Source: Bacteroidota bacterium (GTDB taxonomy: Bacteria; Bacteroidota; Bacteroidia; Bacteroidales; F082). Taken from it: a DNA stretch of 56,952 bases. Both the position numbers and the translations under genes were made by a program. Location: assembly GCA_947505205.1 (NCBI GenBank), contig CANNKD010000002.1, positions 1-56,952 of the forward strand. Direction: 5' to 3'. Below the pieces are notes generated by a model that was not told the origin of the DNA, searched no databases, and was given only the letters and a program-made list of their open reading frames with translations. Of this stretch, positions 29,098 to 38,183 are shown piece by piece (positions within the stretch are counted from its first letter, which is position 1; each line of letters opens with the position of its first letter).

Positions 29098-29264
29098 GCC
29101 TGATTGGTTTTAGTATTGAAATCCGTTTTGACAAGCGTAAATTTACAATAAAACCATCATTCCAAATAAATATTATTTTTTAGGGGACAGTTATTGCGTA
29201 AAACTTCCGGAAAACCCCCAAAATAATTAGGTTAGAATTTGTTTTGAAGTTCTATACCTTTAAA

Positions 29265-30272
29265 TTATGATTTGGGTTTGTACTTTGATTCCGCAAGGAT
29301 GGTTTGGTAATCAGTGAGTTTCATCAGTTGATCAAGCGTTGTCTTCGGTTCTTTTGCCATGAAATTTCGAACTATTTGCCAGCCAACCCATTCACCCAGA
29401 CGTGCGGGAGCTTCTTCTGAAAATTCTTGCGTAAACGGTCCGTCACCAAATAGTTTTTTGAACATCTGATAATCGTTTTTATAAAGAATCTGTTCTGAAA
29501 CTAAAAAAGCCCAGACTTCACCTTGGTGTTTTTCTATCCAGTCGTTTTGTGTTTTAGAATAGCCAATAATCACATTATCTGCAAGTTGAGGTTGCATGGC
29601 CTCCAGAAAATACAATTTCTTTCCGGCTTCAATCATTTCTTCCAGAATGGTTTTAGAAGCGGTGGTTTTGGCAAAATTCGAAATATACATTGCCTTAAAC
29701 ACGTCATTAACAAGATGTTCACTGGTCATACGTTGTACTGCGTACATCGGGATGCCAAGCTGTTTATAGAATTCTTCTTTCTCACCGAGATAACAATCGA
29801 TTCCTATCACAACACATTGGTTATCAGCTAAAATAGGAGATTCGAAATAAACGCCCGAGATATAAGTGTAGTATTTTGGCAGTGGTATGGCTGGAAAATA
29901 ATAATGAAACCGGCGTGTGGCCGATGTAATTTGTTCTCCGATAGAGGTGAGGTCAGGAAATGCGTTTTTGGTTTGTTGATAAAGTTCAATATGGTGTTTA
30001 TCGGTTACAAAATCATGTATTTGTTTGATATTCATTGGATTATCCAAGTCATTTCCTAAAAAATAACTGAATTCCGGTTGCAATCGCTTTAATTCATCCA
30101 GTAAATGATTCGTGTCACACGAAAAAAGTGCATTTCCGTATTGTTTAATTTCAATTGTTTTGGGTTCCAGATTCGAAATATCGAATTCTAACCTGCTCTT
30201 TGTGTGATTGTTACAAGCAGTGAATAACAAAATTGAAATCAATAAAAGGAATAATTGTTTTTTGTTTTGCAT
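29265..30272 (-). CDS. gldB: Gliding motility lipoprotein GldB
   Basis: Lipobox LLFTAC; DISNLEPKTIEIKQYGNALFSCDTN and overall GldB-like sequence. Confidence 0.85.
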   Translation of the reverse strand: MQNKKQLFLLLISILLFTACNNHTKSRLEFDISNLEPKTIEIKQYGNALFSCDTNHLLDELKRLQPEFSYFLGNDLDNPMNIKQIHDFVTDKHHIELYQQTKNAFPDLTSIGEQITSATRRFHYYFPAIPLPKYYTYISGVYFESPILADNQCVVIGIDCYLGEKEEFYKQLGIPMYAVQRMTSEHLVNDVFKAMYISNFAKTTASKTILEEMIEAGKKLYFLEAMQPQLADNVIIGYSKTQNDWIEKHQGEVWAFLVSEQILYKNDYQMFKKLFGDGPFTQEFSEEAPARLGEWVGWQIVRNFMAKEPKTTLDQLMKLTDYQTILAESKYKPKS

Positions 30273-30359
30273 TGAAATTCAAGGATAATAATTATTAATC
30301 TTTTTCTGCTGTTGCAAACGTGATTTTATTTGATTCATTGTGCAATGGTCACAAACAAA

Positions 30360-30384
30360 AAAACCGCCGAAATGTGGCGGTTTT
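30360..30384 (-). terminator. Intrinsic terminator after the 30405..31031 gene
   Basis: AAAACCGCC-loop-GGCGGTTTT stem followed by a T-run on the minus strand. Confidence 0.85.
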
Positions 30385-30404
30385 ATAATTTAAGATATTG
30401 AATA

Positions 30405-31031
30405 TCAGATTATTTTCCAACCAAGCGTCACCATGAAACCTTGTTGTTTTGAATCGAATTTTACTGTGGTTCCATTTACATTAATGTCACCTATAACGGT
30501 ATTCAAACCTAACATATATTGAACATCGAGTGTAAACATCAACACATCAACGCCTCCGCCGAACTGAAATCCCCAAAGGATGTCACTAATATCTGTTTCC
30601 TTTATCACTGAGGTTGTTTGTCCAACAGCCAAAGGGTTGATAGTTTTATCGGTAATAAAACTGGCGGTTGGACCGGCTTGTGCCCTAATCTGAACCAACT
30701 TCAGGTCAAAAAGTTTGAAACCAACATACAATGGAATCTGAATCGATTTGAGTTCAACTTCATCTTCAACCGGGCTTAATCCGCCTCCAACACTTGGTGC
30801 TTTGAAAACGCCGCCTGCGGTGTACCAGTTAATTTCTGGTTGCAGATAGTATTTATCACCCAACCTTAGGAAGGCCCCAAACACTAAACTGTTTTTTAAT
30901 GAAGTAGTTACATCACTCTGATCAATTGAGAGTTTACCTGTTGTGTAACCTATTTTAGGTCCAAGTGAAATCTGAGCCGTTAATCCATAGCTTAGGCTAA
31001 ATAGAATGGCAACAATGACTATTTTTTTCAT
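30405..31031 (-). CDS. Outer-membrane beta-barrel protein
   Basis: 208 aa; signal peptide; ISLGPKIGYTTGKL, LQPEINWYTAGG alternating strands; C-terminal amphipathic strand. Confidence 0.8.
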   Translation of the reverse strand: MKKIVIVAILFSLSYGLTAQISLGPKIGYTTGKLSIDQSDVTTSLKNSLVFGAFLRLGDKYYLQPEINWYTAGGVFKAPSVGGGLSPVEDEVELKSIQIPLYVGFKLFDLKLVQIRAQAGPTASFITDKTINPLAVGQTTSVIKETDISDILWGFQFGGGVDVLMFTLDVQYMLGLNTVIGDINVNGTTVKFDSKQQGFMVTLGWKII

Positions 31032-31217
31032 ATTTTTTGGTTTTTATTCAACAAAAATAATGATTCAGAATCATGTTTTCATTTTTTTATACATTTAATT
31101 CAAAATTCTTTTCGAAAGATTGGATTTATGAACAATTTTGTCTTAAAAACTATCTCGTAATCTATCATTTGAATGCTATGATGGTTTACCTTTACGTCAC
31201 AAATTTGAATTTAGACT

Positions 31218-31919
31218 ATGAAAAAAATATTTCTCTTTCTGTTGATATCGTTTATTTTTAGCCAATTTATAAATGCACAGGATAAAGCATTTCAATTTGG
31301 GTTTAAGATTGCTCCGAATATAGGTTGGATGAAAACAAACGCGCAAGGCTATGAAAATGATGGTGTAAAACCTGGTTTCAGCTGGGGATTTGTAGGTGAT
31401 ATTCATTTGATGGAAAATTATTGGATCAACACCGGATTTAATGTCAATTTCATTCATTGCGCTTACCATTATCCGCATCAGATTCCTGCATCCGGAGGAT
31501 CCAGTAGTTATGTAGTTGGAACACTTAACCGAGATCTGATTACGAAATATATTCAATTACCCATTGTATTTCGTATGAAAACCAATGAAAACAATGGCAT
31601 TACTTATTTTGGTGAGATTGGATTCGGTCTGGGTTTTTTGTTTGATGCCAAGGCGAGTGACAAGTTTTATGAAGGTGAAGTTCTTATAAAGGAGACGGAT
31701 AAAGTTGATGTTGTAAACGAATTTAGATTTACACGTGAATCGCTAATTTTAGGTGCAGGAATGGAATTTGCTATTGGTGAAACGAACAAACTAACCACTG
31801 GACTACGTTTCGATAATTGTTTTTTCGATATCATGAAAGACCAAAACTCGATTGATCCTTCTATCGAGCAAAAAGGAATGTCGAATTTCATTGAACTGCA
31901 GGTTTGTTTCCTGTTTTAA
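31218..31919 (+). CDS. Outer-membrane beta-barrel protein
   Basis: 233 aa; signal peptide; GFKIAPNIGWMK; barrel-like strands ending LQVCFLF. Confidence 0.78.
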   Translation: MKKIFLFLLISFIFSQFINAQDKAFQFGFKIAPNIGWMKTNAQGYENDGVKPGFSWGFVGDIHLMENYWINTGFNVNFIHCAYHYPHQIPASGGSSSYVVGTLNRDLITKYIQLPIVFRMKTNENNGITYFGEIGFGLGFLFDAKASDKFYEGEVLIKETDKVDVVNEFRFTRESLILGAGMEFAIGETNKLTTGLRFDNCFFDIMKDQNSIDPSIEQKGMSNFIELQVCFLF

Positions 31920-31929
31920 TTGTCTGAAA

Positions 31930-33567
31930 ATGAAAATTGCCCTTGCCCAATTAAATTATCATATCGGTAATTTTGAATCAAATATGCTTAAAATCATTTC
32001 AGCTGCAAAAAAAGCACAATCGCTAGGTGCTGAATTGGTTGTGTTTGCTGAATTAGCTATTTCAGGCTATCCGCCACGTGATTTTCTTGAGTTTGACGAT
32101 TTTATTGATCGTGGCGAAGATGCTGTTTTGGAGATTGCCAACCAATGTAAAAATATTGCTGTTATTGTGGGCGTTCCAATTCGGAATAGTGCCGAAAAAG
32201 GGAAACCATTGTTCAATGCGGCGGCTTTTATTAGCAACGGAAACATCAAGTATGCGAAGAAGGTTTTGTTGCCAAACTATGATGTTTTTGACGAATATCG
32301 TTATTTTGAACCAGCACAGGAATTCGAAGTGATTCATTTTAACGGAAAGAGGATTGCATTAACCATTTGTGAAGATTTATGGAATATTGGTAATGATCCA
32401 CTTTATCTACTCAATCCGATGGATGATTTGATGGGTCAAAAGCCTGATATTATGATTAATATCGCCGCTTCACCTTTCGACTATCTTCAGGCAAAAACAC
32501 GTGCTGAAGTGTTGAAAAAGAATGTTGAGAAATACAGAATCCCGTTGATTTACGTGAATCATATTGGTGCTCAGACAGAATTGCTTTTTGATGGTGGTTC
32601 GATGGTAATTTCGGCGGATAACCAGATTTGCATGCAATTACCTTTTTTTCTGGAAGATATGCAAATCATCGATACCGGTAATCTGCAAAATCTGTCGAAA
32701 AATATTCGTCCAGTCATTGAATCATCTCCAATTGAACTGATACATGATGCCTTGGTGATGGGGATTAAGAATTATTTTGAAAAATTGGGATTTACTAAGG
32801 CCATTTTGGGATTGTCAGGTGGAATTGATTCAGCTGTGACCCTGGTTTTGGCGGCAAAGGCTTTGGGTACTGAAAATGTATTGGGCGTTTTGATGCCGTC
32901 GCAATATTCATCAGATCATTCGGTGGATGATGCTTTAAAGCTGGCGAGCAATTTGGGAAGTCCGGTTAAAATAATCCCGATAAAAGAACTTTACAATGCT
33001 TTTGAAACGCAATTAGAACCTGAATTTAAAAACTTACCGTTTGGGTTGGCTGAAGAGAATATTCAGGCGCGTATTCGTGGAGTATTATTGATGGCATTAT
33101 CGAACAAATTTGGTTATATCGTATTGAATACCAGTAATAAAAGCGAAGCAGCGGTAGGTTACGGAACGCTTTACGGAGATATGAATGGCGGTTTGTCAGT
33201 GATTGGCGATGTGTATAAAACCCAGGTTTTTGAGTTGGCTCGTTTTATCAACAAAGACGGAGAAGTAATTCCTGAAAATACGATTACAAAACCACCTTCG
33301 GCTGAGCTTCGGCCAAACCAAAAGGATAGTGACAGTTTACCCGATTATGAAATATTGGATCAGATTTTGTATCAATATATCGAGTGCCGAAAAGGTCCCA
33401 AGGAATTGGTTATGATGGGTTTTGATGAAGGCGTAGTAAACAGGGTTTTGAAGTTGGTGAATACGAATGAGTATAAGCGCCACCAAACTCCACCAATCTT
33501 ACGCATTTCTCCAAAAGCATTCGGAACAGGGCGGCGGATGCCAATAGTAGCCAAATATTTATCTTAG
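31930..33567 (+). CDS. nadE: NAD+ synthase with N-terminal nitrilase domain; start revised to 31930
   Basis: MKIALAQLNYHIGNFESN start; nitrilase CEDLW; LGLSGGIDSAVTLVLA; the ORF-track start (31852) overlaps the upstream gene. Confidence 0.94.
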   Translation: MKIALAQLNYHIGNFESNMLKIISAAKKAQSLGAELVVFAELAISGYPPRDFLEFDDFIDRGEDAVLEIANQCKNIAVIVGVPIRNSAEKGKPLFNAAAFISNGNIKYAKKVLLPNYDVFDEYRYFEPAQEFEVIHFNGKRIALTICEDLWNIGNDPLYLLNPMDDLMGQKPDIMINIAASPFDYLQAKTRAEVLKKNVEKYRIPLIYVNHIGAQTELLFDGGSMVISADNQICMQLPFFLEDMQIIDTGNLQNLSKNIRPVIESSPIELIHDALVMGIKNYFEKLGFTKAILGLSGGIDSAVTLVLAAKALGTENVLGVLMPSQYSSDHSVDDALKLASNLGSPVKIIPIKELYNAFETQLEPEFKNLPFGLAEENIQARIRGVLLMALSNKFGYIVLNTSNKSEAAVGYGTLYGDMNGGLSVIGDVYKTQVFELARFINKDGEVIPENTITKPPSAELRPNQKDSDSLPDYEILDQILYQYIECRKGPKELVMMGFDEGVVNRVLKLVNTNEYKRHQTPPILRISPKAFGTGRRMPIVAKYLS

Positions 33568-33638
33568 CTAACGATTAAATAACAAAGTTCATAAAGCACA
33601 TTTACATTCAACTTTATAAACTTTTCAAACTTCCCGAC

Positions 33639-33887
33639 TTATAAATTTATCGCCTCAACTCCCATAATTTCAGGAATGGCTTTTCGGATTGTGTTTTCAA
33701 CACCATTTTTCAACGTCATGGTGCTGTATGGACAACTACCGCAAGCACCCGTTAATTCTACATTCACAATGTGATCATCCGTAATATCCACGAAATTGAT
33801 GTCACCTCCGTCTTGTTGTAAATATGGACGAACCTGTTCAATTAGGTTTTTAACTTTTGAAACTAATTCTTCTTTATTTTCAATCAT
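33639..33887 (-). CDS. NifU C-terminal domain (Nfu-like) Fe-S protein
   Basis: 82 aa; VRPYLQQDGGDINFVDI...GACGSCPYSTMTLKNGVE. Confidence 0.92.
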   Translation of the reverse strand: MIENKEELVSKVKNLIEQVRPYLQQDGGDINFVDITDDHIVNVELTGACGSCPYSTMTLKNGVENTIRKAIPEIMGVEAINL

Positions 33888-33923
33888 AATAGTATGTATT
33901 TATTTATTTTTCAATTCGTTAAC

Positions 33924-34964
33924 TTAAGGAACCTGACGTTTGATTTCGAGTGCCACTTTATCAAAGGCTTTGGTTACCGGAGAATCGGCATCAAGCGAAA
34001 TAGGACTTCCGTTATCGCCTGAAGCTGAAATTGATTCAACCAAAGGAATTTGTCCTAACATAGGTATTCCAAGTTCTTTTGCAAAAGCCTCGCCTTGTCC
34101 TTTTCCAAATATAAAATATTGTTTATCAGGCATATCTAAGGGTGTGAAATAAGCCATATTCTCAATCAGCCCCAGCAATGGGATAATTAGCTTTTCTTGA
34201 CGAAACATAGAAGCGGCTCGTTTTACGTCGGCGAAAGCTACTTTTTGTGGTGTTGTAACGATTACAGCACCAGTGATTGAATATGATTGAGCAAGTGTAA
34301 GTTGGATATCGCCAGTTCCGGGAGGAAGATCGATGACCAAATAATCAAGAATACCCCAGTCGGCATCGCGTAATAACTGATTCAGAGCGCTGGTAGCCAT
34401 TGGCCCGCGCCAGATTAGCGCTTTGTCGGTGTCAACAAAAAATCCAATCGATAGCAAACGAATCCCAAATTTTTCTATCGGGATGATAACAGGCTTGCCT
34501 TCACGCTCAAAGACGCCGGGTTTCTCGTCTTCAATGCCAAACATCATCGGCACTGAAGGTCCGTAAATATCTGCATCAACCAAACCAACTTTCGAGCCTG
34601 AACGCGCCAAAGCGATGGCCAAATTTGCAGCAACGGTTGATTTTCCAACACCGCCTTTGCCTGAAGCAACTGCGATAATATTTCTGACCCCGGCTAATGG
34701 GCCGCGACCTTTTTCTTTTTCACTCACAGGTGTAACTGTCACATCAACATGCGCGCCAAAAGCATCATGAATAGCCTTGATGGCAGCAGTTGAAACAATC
34801 TTTACGGAAGGTTCGTCTAACCGCGGAAACACAATCCTGAGTTTCACTTCGTCTTCACCCGTCTCAAAATCGTCAATCATTCCCAGATTTACGATATTGT
34901 CACCTTTTGCAAAATATATTACTCCTTTTAGGACTTCTAAAACCTGACTTTTTGTTAATAGCAT
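33924..34964 (-). CDS. mrp: Mrp/NBP35-type Fe-S carrier ATPase
   Basis: N-terminal MIP18-like domain; VASGKGGVGKSTVAANLAIALA; DLPPGTGDIQLTLAQ. Confidence 0.94.
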   Translation of the reverse strand: MLLTKSQVLEVLKGVIYFAKGDNIVNLGMIDDFETGEDEVKLRIVFPRLDEPSVKIVSTAAIKAIHDAFGAHVDVTVTPVSEKEKGRGPLAGVRNIIAVASGKGGVGKSTVAANLAIALARSGSKVGLVDADIYGPSVPMMFGIEDEKPGVFEREGKPVIIPIEKFGIRLLSIGFFVDTDKALIWRGPMATSALNQLLRDADWGILDYLVIDLPPGTGDIQLTLAQSYSITGAVIVTTPQKVAFADVKRAASMFRQEKLIIPLLGLIENMAYFTPLDMPDKQYFIFGKGQGEAFAKELGIPMLGQIPLVESISASGDNGSPISLDADSPVTKAFDKVALEIKRQVP

Positions 34965-35001
34965 GCTAATTCTTAATTAGACTTTATAAAAATTGATACC
35001 G

Positions 35002-35009
35002 CAAAGGTA
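35002..35009 (-). promoter_or_regulatory. Candidate -7 box TACCTTTG (minus) for the mrp-nfu pair
   Basis: CAAAGGTA on plus, 37 nt upstream of the mrp start. Confidence 0.45.
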
Positions 35010-35071
35010 AGTTTTATTCTGAAAGCGGCAGGAAATTGATAAAAGAAAGTGCAGGTGAAACAACAGGCGAA

Positions 35072-36250
35072 TCAGCCATATTTGTTTAAAATTTCGACCT
35101 TTGATTTTTCCTCTCTGACAGCTTGTTCTAATTGTTTTGCATTGTCTTTGTCGTTAATCATCAGCAAACCATGTAAGGTGTTGTTTTTGAAAAAGAAACG
35201 ATAATATTTATTTTCCTTATTCACTACAACTGATTCAAAATCAGGATTATTTATCTGTGGATTCATCGAAAAATAATACTGATCAAAAGCATTTAATTTA
35301 AGTCTGAAATTGATTTTTTCAAAGGTAAATTGCTGTCCGGCCGCATTGGCTCCTGCAATCATTCCTTGTTTTTCGGCTGCGTGCCAAAGTCCGGTTACCA
35401 GACCATTTTCATGTTCAGATACATCACCGGCAGCGTAAATATCGGGGTGCGAAGTCTGCAATGATTTGTTTACCAAAATCCCTTTATTGGTATGAAGCCC
35501 GGCTGCAAGAGCAATTTCAAGATCGGGTTTTGTGCCGATATTCACGATGATTTTATCACAGAATAATGATTGACTATTTTCAAATTCAATGATAAATTGT
35601 TGATTATCTGATTTTTGAATTGATTTTATCTTGGATTTAAGATTAATATCTATTCGTTTATTTTGTAGTATTTCCAGCAAATGAGATGACATAAAACGAT
35701 CAAAATGTTTATTCATCAAATATTGCTCATGATGAATCAAACTGACTTTGTTGCCAAGCACGTGCATTTGTTCGGCTAATTCGATGCCTTGAACGCCACC
35801 ACCAACAATTACAATGTGTTCATTTACAATATTATGCTCTCGAATAAAGTCTGCATCGGCAGCATTTCGAAAATACAATAAACCGTTTGCCTGATCGAAG
35901 GTCGAATAAATTTCAGTGGCTTTTGAACCTGTACAAATAATCAATTTGTTCCAGTAAATGGTTTTTGAATTTAGTAGAATTGATTTTGAAAACGGATCAA
36001 TTTCGTTCACTTTTCCGTTGACAAGATTAATTTGGAAATCATTGAACCAATCTGCCGGTTTGAGCGCCAATTCCTCTTTTTGAAAACCTGCAGCAAGTCT
36101 TTTACTGATTGAAGTTCGTTTATACGGTAATCGATCCTCGTTGTTGATCAGTAGTATTTCACCGGTGTTATCATATTTTAGGATTGTTTCAGCAGCTGAT
36201 ATTCCTGCAATTCCGGCTCCAATAATGATATAATCGTAGAAATTGAGCAT
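35072..36250 (-). CDS. NAD(P)/FAD-dependent pyridine nucleotide-disulfide oxidoreductase; start revised from 36322 to 36250
   Basis: MLNFYDYIIIGAGIAGISAAETIL; VIVGGGVQGIELAEQM; DIYAAGDVSEH. The extra 24 N-terminal residues in the track overlap a putative promoter. Confidence 0.88.
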   Translation of the reverse strand: MLNFYDYIIIGAGIAGISAAETILKYDNTGEILLINNEDRLPYKRTSISKRLAAGFQKEELALKPADWFNDFQINLVNGKVNEIDPFSKSILLNSKTIYWNKLIICTGSKATEIYSTFDQANGLLYFRNAADADFIREHNIVNEHIVIVGGGVQGIELAEQMHVLGNKVSLIHHEQYLMNKHFDRFMSSHLLEILQNKRIDINLKSKIKSIQKSDNQQFIIEFENSQSLFCDKIIVNIGTKPDLEIALAAGLHTNKGILVNKSLQTSHPDIYAAGDVSEHENGLVTGLWHAAEKQGMIAGANAAGQQFTFEKINFRLKLNAFDQYYFSMNPQINNPDFESVVVNKENKYYRFFFKNNTLHGLLMINDKDNAKQLEQAVREEKSKVEILNKYG

Positions 36251-36264
36251 TTTATAATTTTCAG

Positions 36265-36272
36265 CAAAAGTA
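36265..36272 (-). promoter_or_regulatory. Candidate -7 box TACTTTTG (minus) for the FAD oxidoreductase
   Basis: CAAAAGTA on plus, 14 nt upstream of the revised ATG. Confidence 0.4.
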
Positions 36273-36364
36273 TGCAATAGTACTGAGGTGAAAATGTTGG
36301 GTTTCACAAAGTAAAGAGCCAAATTATTTCGCTGAATTTGTATTATTCTAAACTATGGTTAAAA

Positions 36365-36397
36365 AAAATCAGTCTTACTTTTAGCAAGACTGATTTT
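36365..36397 (-). terminator. Intrinsic terminator after the delta-60 repeat gene
   Basis: AAAATCAGTCTT-9 nt-AAGACTGATTTT perfect 12-bp stem with A/T flanks. Confidence 0.85.
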
Positions 36398-36435
36398 CAA
36401 AATCAAAAATAGTATTTCTGTTCGACTGGCAATTT

Positions 36436-38022
36436 TTAGAACACCAAAATCTTTTGTGTTTTAAATGAAGCAACAGATCCTTTGAGAGTTACATAATATA
36501 TTCCGGGAGCTATGGAAGCCGGTAGAGTGATATTATTTGTCACAATTCCGGCTGAATTATCTTGCAAAATAGTTTCCATAATTATGTTTCCCGTTACATC
36601 CATCAATTTGAAAACGAGATTCTCGGCTTGTTTCAAATCGCAGGAAAGTGTAAGTGTTCCATTCTGTTTCACTGGATTTGGCATCACAGAAAAACTGGAT
36701 ATGTTTTCATGTTCGGGCAACGAAACATAGGTGTCGTTATTGAATCGCGCGACCACAAAGTCTAACAAATCATTTGCGTTACGGCTTTTTCCTGCCACAA
36801 TAATTTTATTTTCGAAAAGATCCATTGCCAGACCTTCATCCGGATGGCCAAAGAAATCATAGGTGATTTTTCCGTCCGTTCCGAAAGTGTTGTCAAGGCT
36901 TCCATCAGGATTCAAACGCCACAAAACCAAGTCGTTGTTATTTGGATTCTTTAAACCTGATGTGCCCGTTACCAGAATTTTATTGTCATATTGAAGATTC
37001 ATTGCATATCCAACATTCATAGGTTCGGTGCCTAAGATAACCTTTCCGTTATCGCCAAAATCAGCAACAGGTTGACCATACGAATCAAACTTCATCACCA
37101 AAAGATGATAATTTAAGTCAGCAGTTGTAGTAAAACCGGAGAGCACAATTTCATCATCCTGTGAGATTTCCATGCCAAAAAATTCATCGTCTATATTGTT
37201 CAGATTCATATTTACAACACCTTCGGTTCCAAAAGTTGGGTCAAGAATTCCATCCTGATCAAAGCGAGCAATCAATAAAGAAAACCAACTCATTCCATTA
37301 GAAATATGACCTGAAGCAACAATTTTTCCATCAGATTGAATTTTGATGGCACTGAATTCATTGTCCACTTCAGTCACAGGTATTCCTGCAACACCATCAA
37401 CGCCAAAAGAGCTATCCAATGAGCCATCTGCATTGAAACGTACGACAACCGGAACATATTTGAAATCAGTATTGTATGATCGGCCGGCAAGTAGAATTTT
37501 CCCATCTGTTTGCACAGTAATCGAACTGCTATGATCTTCGTAGAAATTCATATCTGGGCCAATTTTTTGAGCCACAACACCTCCTGTTCCAAAATTTTCG
37601 TCCGGAAATCCATTGGGAGTTAGTTTGATAAGTAAAATCTTATAAACTGAATAATCAGTTGTGCTTCCGTTAATCAAAATACTTCCTTCATCATCGATGT
37701 AGCATCCAAAGATATTCGCTTCATTATTAAGTGAATACATGAAGCTTCCTGATAAACCGAAAGAAAGATCGAGCCAGCCATCAGGATTAAAACGGTAAAC
37801 AACTGCGATTGCATTCCATGCGGCATCGTAGCTGATTCCGGCTGCAACGATTTTCCCATCAGGCTGCACTTTCACGGCAGTAAATAAATCAGTATAACCG
37901 TTATCCATGAAAACAGTGCCTGTTCCGTTGAAGGTTTCGTCAAGTGTGCCCGGTGTTTGTGCTTTTAGACCTAGAGGAAGAAGGAAAACAACACAGCAAA
38001 TGGTAAGGATAAAATTTTTCAT
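36436..38022 (-). CDS. Secreted delta-60 repeat protein with T9SS C-terminal sorting domain
   Basis: 528 aa; signal peptide; repeated LDxxFGxxGxV...VQxDGKIxxxG units; C-terminal FSVMPNPVKQNGTLTLS...GIYYVTLKG...TQKILVF. Confidence 0.9.
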   Translation of the reverse strand: MKNFILTICCVVFLLPLGLKAQTPGTLDETFNGTGTVFMDNGYTDLFTAVKVQPDGKIVAAGISYDAAWNAIAVVYRFNPDGWLDLSFGLSGSFMYSLNNEANIFGCYIDDEGSILINGSTTDYSVYKILLIKLTPNGFPDENFGTGGVVAQKIGPDMNFYEDHSSSITVQTDGKILLAGRSYNTDFKYVPVVVRFNADGSLDSSFGVDGVAGIPVTEVDNEFSAIKIQSDGKIVASGHISNGMSWFSLLIARFDQDGILDPTFGTEGVVNMNLNNIDDEFFGMEISQDDEIVLSGFTTTADLNYHLLVMKFDSYGQPVADFGDNGKVILGTEPMNVGYAMNLQYDNKILVTGTSGLKNPNNNDLVLWRLNPDGSLDNTFGTDGKITYDFFGHPDEGLAMDLFENKIIVAGKSRNANDLLDFVVARFNNDTYVSLPEHENISSFSVMPNPVKQNGTLTLSCDLKQAENLVFKLMDVTGNIIMETILQDNSAGIVTNNITLPASIAPGIYYVTLKGSVASFKTQKILVF

Positions 38023-38136
38023 ATTTATTTGATTTTTAATAATTTATAATAAGCTTTTTAATCATCGATTCTGTCAAGTTGAACTTTGTAAGACATTGAA
38101 GATTTTTTTTTAAACAGACCAATATTACGAAAATAA

Positions 38137-38164
38137 AAGATCGCTCCAGAAATGGAGCGGTCTT
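38137..38164 (-). terminator. Intrinsic terminator after the 2167-aa secreted protein gene
   Basis: AAGATCGCTCC-AGAAAT-GGAGCGGTCTT (one G.T) with A/T flanks. Confidence 0.8.
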
Positions 38165-38183
38165 AAATTAACGATTAAATTAC

